The notes: generated by a model from the letters alone, not told the origin. DNA of 64,000 nt from Flavobacterium marginilacus (GCF_026870155.1 NZ_CP113975.1:1922001-1986000); one strand, 5' to 3'. Shown: positions 54,910-63,563, counted from the stretch's first letter. Program-made: numbers and translations.

Positions 54910-54931
54910 GTATGTGCTGGTGAATGAATAT

Positions 54932-56248
54932 TTATAGGTATTCTCCGTGCTGTGTAATATCCAGTCCAAGTTCTTCTTTTTCTTCGGATACCCTTAGAGG
55001 AGTGATTTTGTTTACAATATAGAAAAGGAAATAAGACATTGCAAAAGCGAATAATGAAACTCCTGCTAAGGCAATTATCTGGTGTGTGAATAATTTAGTT
55101 TCGCCAAAAGCAAGGCCTTGATCGATAACAGCAGGATTGATGTCTCTAGAAGCAAATACTCCGGTTAGTACCATGCCGACCATTCCGCCTACACCATGAC
55201 AGGCAAATACATCTAATGCATCGTCAATTTTGAATTTGTGAAATTTGCTGACAGTTATATTGCTTATAACACTTCCTATAATTCCTATTGTTATTGCATG
55301 AGGCATGCTTACAAATCCTGCGGCTGGCGTGATGGTTACTAGTCCTACTACTGCGCCGATACAAGCGCCCATGGCGGAAAGTTTGTGTCCCATGATTTTA
55401 TCAATAAATACCCAGGCCATAGAAGCGACTGCAGCAGCAACGGTTGTTGTTCCCAGTGCCTGTGCAGCAAGACCATTGGCTCCCATTGCTGATCCGGCAT
55501 TGAATCCAAACCATCCAAACCATAATAAACCAGTTCCTAGTAATACATAGGTAATACGTGCAGGAGTTGGTTTTGGTGATTTTCTTTTTCCAAGAAAGAT
55601 AGCGCCGGCTAATGCTGCCCATCCTGCGCTCATGTGTACAACGGTTCCTCCGGCAAAATCTAATACTCCAAAATTAAACAGTAATCCATCTGGATGCCAA
55701 GTCATGTGTGCTAATGGAGCGTAAACAAAAAGTATAAATAAAACCATAAACAACAGGTAAGCCCAAAAACGGATACGCTCTGCAAATGCTCCTGTTACGA
55801 TAGCTGGTGTTATAATGGCAAATTTAGCCTGAAATAATGCAAATAATAAAAAAGGAATTGTAGGGGCAAGTTTCCACGAGGAGCCTATTCCTACGTTCTG
55901 AAAAAAGATATAAGGCACCGGGTTTCCGATTATACCTCCAATTGAGGGGCCAAAAGATAATCCAAATGCGATTAGTACCCATAAAACAGTTACGATAATC
56001 ATTGCCATAAAGCTTTGCAGCATCGTGCTGATGACATTTTTTTTGCCGACCATACCGCCGTAAAAGAAACCTAAACCTGGTGTCATCAATAATACCAGCG
56101 CAGAGGCCACAAGCATCCATGCAATGTCACCAGTATCAAATTTTGAAATTTCGGAAAGATTTGTTGTATGGCTTGTTAAAAAGTAATTAGAGAAATAGGA
56201 TAATACCAAAATTGTGACAAGTATCACACTTAAAACTATTTTTCGCAT
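54932..56248 (-). CDS. amt: Ammonium transporter (Amt family) 2
   Basis: 438 residues, closely similar to amt 1 throughout, with long identical stretches around the pore (DFAGGTVVHMSAGWAALAG, DVFACHGVGGMVG). It differs mainly in the N-terminal 40 residues and in the periplasmic loop after GPSIGGIIG. All pore residues are intact. Both copies lie in the same direction, so this is a tandem duplication later split by the IS. Its 3' end is only 22 bp from the IS tip, which now supplies the terminator. No P-II gene is seen. Confidence 0.94.
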   Translation of the reverse strand: MRKIVLSVILVTILVLSYFSNYFLTSHTTNLSEISKFDTGDIAWMLVASALVLLMTPGLGFFYGGMVGKKNVISTMLQSFMAMIIVTVLWVLIAFGLSFGPSIGGIIGNPVPYIFFQNVGIGSSWKLAPTIPFLLFALFQAKFAIITPAIVTGAFAERIRFWAYLLFMVLFILFVYAPLAHMTWHPDGLLFNFGVLDFAGGTVVHMSAGWAALAGAIFLGKRKSPKPTPARITYVLLGTGLLWFGWFGFNAGSAMGANGLAAQALGTTTVAAAVASMAWVFIDKIMGHKLSAMGACIGAVVGLVTITPAAGFVSMPHAITIGIIGSVISNITVSKFHKFKIDDALDVFACHGVGGMVGMVLTGVFASRDINPAVIDQGLAFGETKLFTHQIIALAGVSLFAFAMSYFLFYIVNKITPLRVSEEKEELGLDITQHGEYL

Positions 56249-56270
56249 TGTATTTTAATTTTTTTTCTGC

Positions 56271-56278
56271 AAAAATAA
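56271..56278 (-). promoter_or_regulatory. -7-like element of amt 2
   Basis: TATTTTTG on the minus strand fits TAnnTTTG and lies 22 bp before the start codon. The shared block starts 26 bp further upstream. Confidence 0.45.
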
Positions 56279-56304
56279 AAAATCATTTCGAACACCTTGT
56301 TAAA

Positions 56305-56364
56305 AAGGGTGTGTGTGTGTTATTTTTGTCATTTCTGTATTTTACCTCCTGTAAAATAGGGGTA
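56305..56364 (-). promoter_or_regulatory. Upstream block shared with amt 1
   Basis: Plus-strand reading: AAGGGTGTGTGTGTGTTATT, then ACCTCCTGTAAAATAGGGG about 40 bp on. It aligns with 52649-52710 in front of amt 1, with a one-base shift. Confidence 0.5.
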
Positions 56365-56546
56365 GCTGATGTAAAAATGATTTAAAAATAATAATAATTT
56401 AAATTATTGCATTTTTTATTTAATATTAGTGATAGCGTTTTCTAAAAATTGTAGCGGTTAACTTAATTTATTAGGATTAAACAGCTTTGGCGTTATGTAT
56501 TCAATAATTATATAATGTATTGTTATAAAAAAATATCTTTTTTGGA

Positions 56547-57617
56547 TTACAGTACAAATCTCATGTCACCTTCTAAATCTGAAGTCAGCTGTGTGAAAAT
56601 ATTCAGATGTTGAATCATTTTGTCTAGATCGGACAGGGAATGATGTGCGCTAATTACAATTCGGCTCAATTTTCCTGAAGCTGTTGGGTATGGAAACGAA
56701 GTTGGAATAATATTGTTTTCCAAAAGCATTTGGAGTAATTCTTCCTGATCAAAATAAATGACTGGATAATTTTTCGTAAAAGTCAAAGCAACATTAGGCA
56801 GTAAATGTTTGGCAGTATAATTTAAATTATCTTTTAGCTGCTGTCTCTGTGACTGATATAGTTTTTGTGCATTTACAAAAGTTTCCAAAAAAGCAGGATT
56901 CATTCCTGATGCCCCAATGAAATTCTGCTGTTTTTTTATTGCATCGATAAATTGAAAATCACCTGCAATAATTCCTCCTGAAAGTCCTAATGCTTTTCCT
57001 AGTGATGCAATGATTATTTTCTGCTTTACGTTTGGAAGTTCGTATTGATGCAGTACTCCTTGTCCTTGATTTCCAAGAACTCCAATACTGTGTGATTCAT
57101 CTAAAAGGAGAACGATTTCTTTATCACTCGGAATACTTTGGAGTACACTCAAATCAATAGGAGTAACTTCCAGCGACGGAATAGCATCGGCAACAATCCC
57201 AATTCTAGTTACGGCAGGATCCAGAAGAAAAGGATTCAGTTTTCCGTTTTGAATAAGCGGTAATGAAGACGGATGCATTAAAGCAGGATGCGTGCTCGGA
57301 AAATGAAAGAGTAAATCGGTTGTATGCTGTAACTGCTCCAAAGCCAATTTTCCTGCAAGCATGCCTGATGAAACGGTAACTGCCGATTCTGTTCCAATTT
57401 GCTTGGCTAATAAATCTTCGGCTGTTTTATAAATTTCCAATTGAATATTGGCAGAACGGGAGCTCCCATAACTGGTTCCCCATTTTTGAAAACTTTTTAA
57501 TAGAATATTTTGAAATTCCGGCAGAGTGGTTACGCCAAGATAATTAGTGCCTCCAAAGTACAGAAACTCTTCACCGTCTTTATGAAATACTCTATTTGGA
57601 ATTTCGTTTACCTGCAT
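56547..57617 (-). CDS. PLP-dependent alpha-oxoamine synthase-like enzyme (KBL/BioF family)
   Basis: 356 residues. The family fold-type I features are Asp173 and His176 in LLLDESHSIGVLG and the PLP-binding Lys208 in ASLGKALGLSGG. YFGGTNYLGVTTLP and YGSSRSANIQLEIYKTAEDLLA near the N-terminus match KBL/8-amino-7-oxononanoate synthases. It is shorter than a standard BioF or KBL (about 385-400). It starts 4 bp after the epimerase gene, so the two are one operon. This pairing suggests amino acid or peptide metabolism, but the reaction is unknown. Confidence 0.8.
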   Translation of the reverse strand: MQVNEIPNRVFHKDGEEFLYFGGTNYLGVTTLPEFQNILLKSFQKWGTSYGSSRSANIQLEIYKTAEDLLAKQIGTESAVTVSSGMLAGKLALEQLQHTTDLLFHFPSTHPALMHPSSLPLIQNGKLNPFLLDPAVTRIGIVADAIPSLEVTPIDLSVLQSIPSDKEIVLLLDESHSIGVLGNQGQGVLHQYELPNVKQKIIIASLGKALGLSGGIIAGDFQFIDAIKKQQNFIGASGMNPAFLETFVNAQKLYQSQRQQLKDNLNYTAKHLLPNVALTFTKNYPVIYFDQEELLQMLLENNIIPTSFPYPTASGKLSRIVISAHHSLSDLDKMIQHLNIFTQLTSDLEGDMRFVL

Positions 57618-57621
57618 TGGT

Positions 57622-58638
57622 TTAGTGTTTTATTAATGAAGCTCCAATACCATTCGAATCTGCATAATGAACAATCCCATCGGTAATCGTAACACCGGTC
57701 GCAATATCCTCAGAAAGGAGCAAAGCACCATCCATATCTACATAATCCAGCTCTGGTAATAAATGTGCAATGGCCGAAATCCCAACAGTAGATTCTGTCA
57801 TACAGCCCACCATCGTTTTCATGCCGTATTGTTTAGCCTCGGCAATCATTCTTCGGGCAGGAGTAAGACCGCCGCATTTTACTAATTTTACATTCACACC
57901 ATGGAAATGATTATAGCATTTGGCTACATCTTCTTCTATAATACAGCTTTCATCAGCTACAATTGGCAGAACCGAGTGTTTAAAAACCTCCTTGTGCGCA
58001 GCCCATTGATCAGCTTTCATCGGCTGTTCCAGGAATTCAACGCCTAATTTTTTCAAAGCAGCAGCATTATTAATCGTTTCGGTAACGGTCCATCCGCAGT
58101 TGGCATCAATCCGGAAACGGGCATCGGTATGTTTACGCAATTCGGTAACAATCGCAATGTCGTCTTTGGTTCCCAACTTAATTTTATAGATTGGCCACGG
58201 CATTTCTTTGAGTTTCATTACCATTTTATCAATTTTGTCAATGCCAATAGTATAATCGGTTTTAGGATTATGCAAAGGAGAATTCCCCCAAAGCTCATAT
58301 AATTTTTTGCCTTTTTTCTTGGCATACAAATCATTGTAAGCCATATCCAAAGCACATAACGCAAACATATCATCCTTTAATAAAGCCGAAGCACTGTCCC
58401 AAAATTCCTCTGGAGTTTCATCATTATGAGATTCTATAAACGGAATAATGGCTTCCAGATTAGCTCTCATGCTTTCTACTGTAATATTATAATACGGATT
58501 TGAAGTAGCTTCTCCAAAACCTGAAAAACCATCACTCTGCAGTTCTACAATAAGCGTAGGCTGTACATCGTGCGATTCTCTCGAAATCGTAAAAGTATGC
58601 TTTAATTGAAGCTTAAAAGTGCGGATGATTATTTTCAT
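57622..58638 (-). CDS. Dipeptide epimerase, L-Ala-D/L-Glu type (enolase superfamily)
   Basis: 338 residues. The enolase-superfamily residues are all visible: the KxK motif Lys152/Lys154 (YKIKLG), metal ligands Asp178 (RIDANCGW), Glu204 (EFLEQP) and Asp229 (VADES), and the second catalytic Lys in NVKLVKCGG, with the DMDG motif near the C-terminus. L-Ala-D/L-Glu epimerases convert the peptide released from peptidoglycan so that it can be used as ordinary amino acids. The AmpG-NagZ group at 32-37 kb fits the same pathway. First gene of a two-gene operon. Confidence 0.88.
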   Translation of the reverse strand: MKIIIRTFKLQLKHTFTISRESHDVQPTLIVELQSDGFSGFGEATSNPYYNITVESMRANLEAIIPFIESHNDETPEEFWDSASALLKDDMFALCALDMAYNDLYAKKKGKKLYELWGNSPLHNPKTDYTIGIDKIDKMVMKLKEMPWPIYKIKLGTKDDIAIVTELRKHTDARFRIDANCGWTVTETINNAAALKKLGVEFLEQPMKADQWAAHKEVFKHSVLPIVADESCIIEEDVAKCYNHFHGVNVKLVKCGGLTPARRMIAEAKQYGMKTMVGCMTESTVGISAIAHLLPELDYVDMDGALLLSEDIATGVTITDGIVHYADSNGIGASLIKH

Positions 58639-58643
58639 AGGAT

Positions 58644-58735
58644 AAGTCCTTAGTGATTATTTATTGACTTTTAGTACTTAGTCCTTAGTGATTAATCTTG
58701 TACTAAGCGTACTAATGACTAATAACTAAGGACTT
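58644..58735. repeat. Palindromic repeat upstream of the epimerase
   Basis: AAGTCCTTAGTGATTA at 58644-58659 pairs with TAATAACTAAGGACTT at 58720-58735 (15 of 16). A second direct copy (AGTCCTTAGTGATTA) lies at about 58679. It fills most of the 105-bp gap between two minus-strand genes. Confidence 0.7.
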
Positions 58736-58743
58736 AAAAAAAG

Positions 58744-59121
58744 CTACTTCAATATATGCTGGCTCAAAATCTGATACACTTCGTTGATATTATTCCCGCC
58801 TTTCCCAAATTGTTTTGAAATAGGCGCATCTTCACCAGAAAGCCAAATCTTCAATTCGGCATCCATGTCTAGGATTCCGGCACTTTCCTTGGAGAATTTT
58901 TTAATAGAAGAATACGGAATCGAAAGATAATCCACTTTACTTCCCACCAATTGTTTTTCGACCAAAATCAGTCTTTTATTGGTGAAAACAAACATGTCCT
59001 TAATTACTTTATACCCTTTTTCGATTCTTTCGCCGTCAATCAGTAAAGGTTCAAATTCCTTCGAAAGATTTTCAAGATTTACTTCAGATGCATTGCCCAG
59101 CATGGCATTAAATAGTCCCAT
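58744..59121 (-). CDS. Bacterial PH-domain protein (bPH_1-like)
   Basis: 125 residues, no signal peptide. The pattern FEPLLIDGERIEKGYKVIKDMFVFTNKRLILVEKQ followed by YLSIPYSSIKKFSKESAG fits the bacterial pleckstrin-homology fold (PF08000 type). Such small proteins are of unknown role, sometimes in membrane stress. Single gene; a repeat-rich gap lies upstream of it. Confidence 0.82.
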   Translation of the reverse strand: MGLFNAMLGNASEVNLENLSKEFEPLLIDGERIEKGYKVIKDMFVFTNKRLILVEKQLVGSKVDYLSIPYSSIKKFSKESAGILDMDAELKIWLSGEDAPISKQFGKGGNNINEVYQILSQHILK

Positions 59122-59219
59122 GAGATTCTCTTTAAATTGTGAAAACCAAATTTAAAGATTTTAGTTGTCACAGCATTATAATTTTGCCCAAAATCATAAA
59201 AATCATCTAGGTGTAACCC

Positions 59220-59274
59220 CATCCCGATAAGAGGGCAAATTTACTTTGCGGGGATACGTCCTCTTTTCGGGATG
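59220..59274. repeat. G+C-rich hairpin repeat
   Basis: CATCCCGATAAGAGG (59220-59234) pairs with CCTCTTTTCGGGATG (59260-59274), 14 of 15. It is followed by GGTCGGGCTATCCGCTCCGC, a phrase I associate with dispersed Flavobacterium intergenic repeats. Confidence 0.65.
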
Positions 59275-59315
59275 CGGTCGGGCTATCCGCTCCGCCGCGA
59301 CGGATTGCTTCTATC

Positions 59316-59462
59316 CCAATGTCATTAAGTTAGGGGTTTCTTATTAAAGTTTGGCCAAGATATAATTCTCGCAAAGGCGCAAAGACGCAAAGAAATCCGA
59401 TCTCAACTTTGCGCCTCTGCGTCTTTGCGAGAGTGAAATAAAGCTTAACTTAATAACATTGG
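59316..59462. mobile_element. MITE-like element, 147 bp, with 8-bp target duplication
   Basis: Terminal inverted repeats CCAATGTCATTAAGTTA (59316-59332) and TAACTTAATAACATTGG (59446-59462) match at 16 of 17. Identical CTTCTATC copies flank it exactly (59308-59315 and 59463-59470). Inside, 25-bp arms at 59368-59392 and 59407-59431 form a second palindrome built of CGCAAAG units (22 of 25). There is no coding capacity, so it needs a transposase encoded elsewhere. Removing it plus one copy of the repeat rejoins ...GACGGATTGCTTCTATC and CCTTACACGG. Confidence 0.82.
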
Positions 59463-59647
59463 CTTCTATCCCTTACACGGATAACGAGAAATTTAGTCTT
59501 TACTATCAATTTTAATTTCGATTAGAATTAGTGACAATTAGTGAAATTCGTGTTTATCTTTTTTAAATGCGAATGCCGTGCTGAAAAATCAGCATTTTAA
59601 ATTTTGAAAAAATATTTAATACATTTGAAAAAAGTAATTTAAAATCA

Positions 59648-60640
59648 ATGGAAAATACTTCAAAAATAAAATGGGGAATTGTAGGTTTGGGAAATATTGC
59701 CAAACAGTTTGCAAGTGAATTACAGCTGATTGATTCAGCCGAACTTTGTGCTGTAGCCTCAAGAAACATTGACAAGGCACAAGATTTTGCCAGTCAGTTT
59801 CAATGTCCGAAAGCTTACGGTTCCTATGATGAACTTTTTCAAGACGAAAATATCGACATTCTCTATATTGCCACACCACATGATTCGCATGCCGAGTTAA
59901 CCATCAAGGCGTTGAAAAACAATAAGAATGTCCTGTGCGAAAAGCCATTAGCCCTGCATTATTCCGATGCAGAACAAATGATTGCCACCGCCAAAAAAAG
60001 CAATAAATTTTTCATGGAAGCATTCTGGACCCGCTTCAATCCTTCGATTCGTGAAACTTTGGAACACATTCAAAACGGTTCAATTGGAGAAGTAAAATAT
60101 GTTAATGCTGATTTTTCCATTAAATTTGAAAATCCTGATAATACCCGAATGACGGATATGAAACTTGGTGGGGGAGCACTTATGGATATTGGAGTTTATC
60201 CTTTGTTTTTAGCTTATTTGATATTAGGAAAGCCTAAAGAAATTGTAGCAAAATCCAATTTTTATTCCACAGGAGCCGATACGCAGACTTCTATTATTCT
60301 GCAGTATGAAAACGCACAGGCCGTACTGCATTGCAGTTTTTTGTACACCTGCAATGTCGAAGCAATAATAAGCGGTACAAAAGGACGCATTAATCTAGAT
60401 CCGCTTTGGTTCATGACCGAATCCTATTCTTTAACTCATGGTACTTTGGTAGAGGGTGAGCAAAAATCAAAATTTGAAAGACCAACATTAGGCAAAGGCT
60501 ACACTTATGAAATCGAAGAATGCCATGCCTGCCTCAGAGCTGATAAAACAGAAAGTGAACTCTGGTCTCATCAAAACAGTCTGGAACTTGCCGCAATTGT
60601 AGAGGCGGTTAAAAATCAGATTGGACTGGTGTATTCTTAA
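59648..60640 (+). CDS. Gfo/Idh/MocA-family oxidoreductase
   Basis: 330 residues. The N-terminal Rossmann domain binds NAD(P) (IKWGIVGLGNIAKQFASEL), and the conserved EKPLALHYSDAEQMI motif (CEKP at about 98-101) follows. The C-terminal domain has MEAFWTRFNP and GGGALMDIGVYPLFLAYLI. It oxidises or reduces a sugar, inositol or other polyol; the substrate is unknown. Single gene preceding YifB by 119 bp on the same strand. Confidence 0.9.
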   Translation: MENTSKIKWGIVGLGNIAKQFASELQLIDSAELCAVASRNIDKAQDFASQFQCPKAYGSYDELFQDENIDILYIATPHDSHAELTIKALKNNKNVLCEKPLALHYSDAEQMIATAKKSNKFFMEAFWTRFNPSIRETLEHIQNGSIGEVKYVNADFSIKFENPDNTRMTDMKLGGGALMDIGVYPLFLAYLILGKPKEIVAKSNFYSTGADTQTSIILQYENAQAVLHCSFLYTCNVEAIISGTKGRINLDPLWFMTESYSLTHGTLVEGEQKSKFERPTLGKGYTYEIEECHACLRADKTESELWSHQNSLELAAIVEAVKNQIGLVYS

Positions 60641-60759
60641 AATTATTTTAATTCTATAAAAAGAATATTTTTTGTGATATATTTTTATAAAGTAAGAATT
60701 TGATTAAATATTTTTGGTTTGAAGTAAAATAGTATTTACATTTAGAAAAACTATTTTAT

Positions 60760-62295
60760 ATGTTAATCAAAGTTTTCGGAAGTGCTGTTTTTGGAGTCGA
60801 AGCAACTACAATTACTGTCGAAGTCAATATGGATAAGGGAATTGGCTATCATTTGGTAGGTCTGCCGGACAATGCCATCAAGGAAAGCAGTTACCGCATT
60901 GCGGCAGCACTCAAAAATAACGGCTACGAAATGCCGGGCAAAAAAATAATTATCAATATGGCACCCGCCGATCTGCGTAAGGAAGGTTCAGCTTATGATC
61001 TGACATTGGCAATCGGAATTCTAGTAGCCTCGGGGCAAATAAAAACTGATATTTACGAACAGTATATAATCATGGGCGAGCTGTCCCTTGACGGCAGTTT
61101 GCAGCCCATTCGGGGTGCTTTGCCCATTGCGATTAAAGCCAAAGAAGAAGGTTTTAAAGGTTTTTTTCTTCCTCTTGAAAATGTTAAGGAAGCAGCAATC
61201 GTATCAGGACTTGATGTATACGGCGTTTCCAATGTGCAGGAAGTGATTGATTTTCTGGAAGGAAAAGGAATGCTTGAACCCACTACTGTCGATACAAGAG
61301 CTGAATTTTATAAAACACTTGATTTTCCCGAATTTGATTTCAGCGATGTGAAAGGGCAGGAAAGCATCAAGCGATGTATGGAAATTGCGGCCGCCGGCGG
61401 CCATAATATAATTCTCATTGGGCCGCCGGGAGCTGGAAAAACGATGTTAGCCAAAAGACTGCCCAGTATTTTACCGCCAATGACATTACGTGAAGCACTG
61501 GAAACCACCAAAATTCACAGCGTTGCTGGAAAACTGAAAGAAGTTGGATTGATGAACCAGCGTCCGTTTCGGAGTCCGCATCATACCATTTCAAATGTTG
61601 CGCTTGTCGGGGGCGGAAGTTATCCGCAGCCAGGAGAAATTTCGATGGCACATAACGGCGTTTTGTTTTTGGACGAACTGCCGGAATTCAAGCGCGATGT
61701 TCTGGAAGTAATGCGCCAGCCTCTGGAAGATAGGGAAGTGACAATTTCCAGAGCCAAGTTTACCGTGACTTATCCGTCATCATTTATGCTGGTGGCGAGT
61801 ATGAATCCAAGTCCGAGTGGTTTTTTTAATGATCCGGATGCTCCGCAGACTTCTTCACCGCATGAAATGCAAAGATATTTGAGCAAAATTTCGGGACCAT
61901 TATTGGACCGAATTGATATTCACATCGAAGTGACACCTGTTCCTTTCGAAAAATTATCAGATGACCGAAAAGCTGAAAGCAGTGTTGATATTCGCAAAAG
62001 AGTAACTTCTGCCCGAGAAATACAGTCTAAACGATTTGAAGAAATGGAACATATTCATTACAATGCTCAAATGAGTACTAAGCATATTAGGGAACATTGC
62101 GCTCTTGATGATGCTTCCAAAGAGCTACTAAAAACCGCGATGGAGCGGCTAAATCTTTCGGCTCGTGCCTACGACAGAATCCTAAAAGTTGCCAGGACTA
62201 TCGCTGATTTGGATGATGCACCTCAGGTAGTTTCTGGTCATATTGCAGAAGCAATTCAGTACAGAAGTCTGGATCGTGATGGCTGGCTGGGGTAA
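60760..62295 (+). CDS. yifB: YifB/ComM-family Mg-chelatase-like AAA+ ATPase
   Basis: 511 residues, standard length. An N-terminal Lon-protease-like domain (about 15-170, MGELSLDGSLQPIRGALPIA) is followed by the Mg-chelatase AAA+ domain with Walker A GPPGAGKT at 221-228, Walker B VLFLDELPEF, and a C-terminal domain (LSARAYDRILKVARTIADLD). ComM helps branch migration during natural transformation in other bacteria; a role here is by homology only. Confidence 0.93.
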   Translation: MLIKVFGSAVFGVEATTITVEVNMDKGIGYHLVGLPDNAIKESSYRIAAALKNNGYEMPGKKIIINMAPADLRKEGSAYDLTLAIGILVASGQIKTDIYEQYIIMGELSLDGSLQPIRGALPIAIKAKEEGFKGFFLPLENVKEAAIVSGLDVYGVSNVQEVIDFLEGKGMLEPTTVDTRAEFYKTLDFPEFDFSDVKGQESIKRCMEIAAAGGHNIILIGPPGAGKTMLAKRLPSILPPMTLREALETTKIHSVAGKLKEVGLMNQRPFRSPHHTISNVALVGGGSYPQPGEISMAHNGVLFLDELPEFKRDVLEVMRQPLEDREVTISRAKFTVTYPSSFMLVASMNPSPSGFFNDPDAPQTSSPHEMQRYLSKISGPLLDRIDIHIEVTPVPFEKLSDDRKAESSVDIRKRVTSAREIQSKRFEEMEHIHYNAQMSTKHIREHCALDDASKELLKTAMERLNLSARAYDRILKVARTIADLDDAPQVVSGHIAEAIQYRSLDRDGWLG

Positions 62296-62326
62296 AAGAT
62301 AATGCACCGTTAAATTAAACTGAGAA

Positions 62327-62521
62327 TTACTTTTTCTCTAATTCAAATTGCTTAATGTTAAAGGCAATCTCTTTAAATAATTCTGAAGTGGTTTCAGGAT
62401 TAAATTTTTTAGGATTAAGATTTCGGTATACTAATCTGCTTTTTGTTTCTACAGTTAAGTATAAATTGTCTAAAAACTTCAAAAATGTCTGAAATTTATT
62501 CTGAACAAGGACTGAAAACAT
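62327..62521 (-). CDS. Small hypothetical ORF
   Basis: 64 codons, no recognised domain and no close partner. The product is basic and Asn/Lys-rich (VYRNLNPKKFNPETTSELFKE). It lies between YifB and a remnant of a sorting domain and could be part of a decayed gene. The ATG is at 62521. Low certainty. Confidence 0.35.
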   Translation of the reverse strand: MFSVLVQNKFQTFLKFLDNLYLTVETKSRLVYRNLNPKKFNPETTSELFKEIAFNIKQFELEKK

Positions 62522-62531
62522 TAATTGTTAG

Positions 62532-62633
62532 GAAAATGAAATTGATATCACGACATTGACAGAAGGCATATATTTGTTGAAAATCAAAAAATTGAATCAG
62601 GATTCTGTATCTGAAAAATTTATTTCGAATTGA
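62532..62633 (+). pseudogene. Remnant of a type IX secretion C-terminal sorting domain
   Basis: The plus-strand frame from 62532 to the stop at 62631-62633 reads ENEIDITTLTEGIYLLKIKK followed by LNQDSVSEKFISN. This is the end of a type A sorting domain (typical DISxLxxGIYxVKI...KFIKN). An in-frame stop (62529) directly precedes it and no upstream frame continues it, so it is the leftover tail of a deleted secreted-protein gene. Confidence 0.65.
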
Positions 62634-62718
62634 AAATTGTTAGTTAAATATAATATTTTGGTTGTTAAAGAATAGGCTGTGGTGTAGAGTTCAGTCTTTT
62701 TTTGTGAGACGCTGTTAC

Positions 62719-62750
62719 AAAAAAAAACTCCAGTATGATCTGGAGCTTTT
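62719..62750 (-). terminator. Terminator after yebC
   Basis: CTCCAG and CTGGAG form a perfect 6-bp stem with a 6-base loop, followed on minus by nine Ts. It lies 21 bp after the yebC stop. Confidence 0.8.
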
Positions 62751-62770
62751 GTTATGCCTGTCTGGATTTT

Positions 62771-63481
62771 TTATTCTTCCATAGTATGATACACGTTCAT
62801 TACGTCATCATCCTCTTCCATTTTTTCAATTAATTTTTCTACGTCAGCCATTTCAGCTTCAGTTAGTTTTTTTGTGATTTGAGGGATTCTTTCAAAACCA
62901 GAAGATAATATTTCTAAACGTCTGTTTTCCAATTCTTTTTGGATAGTTCCAAAACTTCCAAAAGGAGCATAAATTAAGATGCCGTCTTCGTCTTCAAAAA
63001 CTTCTTCTGCACCAAAATCGATTAACTCTAATTCTAATTCTTCAGGATCAATTCCTTCTTTAGGAATTCTGAAGTTACAGGTGTGGTCAAACATAAACTC
63101 TACAGAACCTTGGGTTCCTAGAGTTCCATTGCATTTATTGAAATAACTTCTTACGTTAGCAACTGTTCTGTTGTTGTTGTCTGTGGCAGTTTCTATCAAA
63201 AGGGCAATACCATGCGGAGCATATCCTTCAAATAAAACCTCTTTGTAATTTGCAGTGTCTTTATCTGTTGCTTTTTTGATGGCTCTTTCAACATTGTCTT
63301 TTGGCATGTTGGCTGCCTTAGCATTTTGAATAACAGCTCTTAGTCTTGAATTGGCTTCAGGATTTGGACCTCCTTCTTTTACAGCCATTACAATATCTTT
63401 ACCAATTCTGGTAAATGCTTTGGCCATTGCAGACCAGCGTTTCATTTTTCTACCTTTTCGGAATTCAAATGCTCTTCCCAT
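62771..63481 (-). CDS. yebC: YebC/PmpR-family protein
   Basis: 236 residues, standard length. N-terminal MGRAFEFRKGRKMKRWSAMAKAFTRIGKDI and GGPNPEANSRLRAVIQNAKAANMPKDNVERAIKKA are family hallmarks, followed by YEVLFEGYAPHGIALLIE-like and acidic C-terminal parts (MEEDDDVMNVYHTMEE). YebC proteins were described as transcription regulators and more recently as helpers of proline-rich translation. Single gene; starts 82 bp from the unknown gene upstream. Confidence 0.94.
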   Translation of the reverse strand: MGRAFEFRKGRKMKRWSAMAKAFTRIGKDIVMAVKEGGPNPEANSRLRAVIQNAKAANMPKDNVERAIKKATDKDTANYKEVLFEGYAPHGIALLIETATDNNNRTVANVRSYFNKCNGTLGTQGSVEFMFDHTCNFRIPKEGIDPEELELELIDFGAEEVFEDEDGILIYAPFGSFGTIQKELENRRLEILSSGFERIPQITKKLTEAEMADVEKLIEKMEEDDDVMNVYHTMEE

Positions 63482-63563
63482 TGATTGTTTTATTTTGAAT
63501 TACAAAAATACAGCTATTCCTTATTTTTCCAAAAGCTATGGAAAAATCTTTTTGCAAAATATG

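Larger units (their letters stand above)
59122..59647. other. Divergent gap with nested repeats
   Basis: 526 bp between the divergent PH-domain and oxidoreductase genes. It holds the hairpin at 59220-59274 and the MITE-like element at 59316-59462, which interrupts a G+C-rich repeat (CGGGCTATCCGCTCC...). No ORF seen. Confidence 0.7.
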
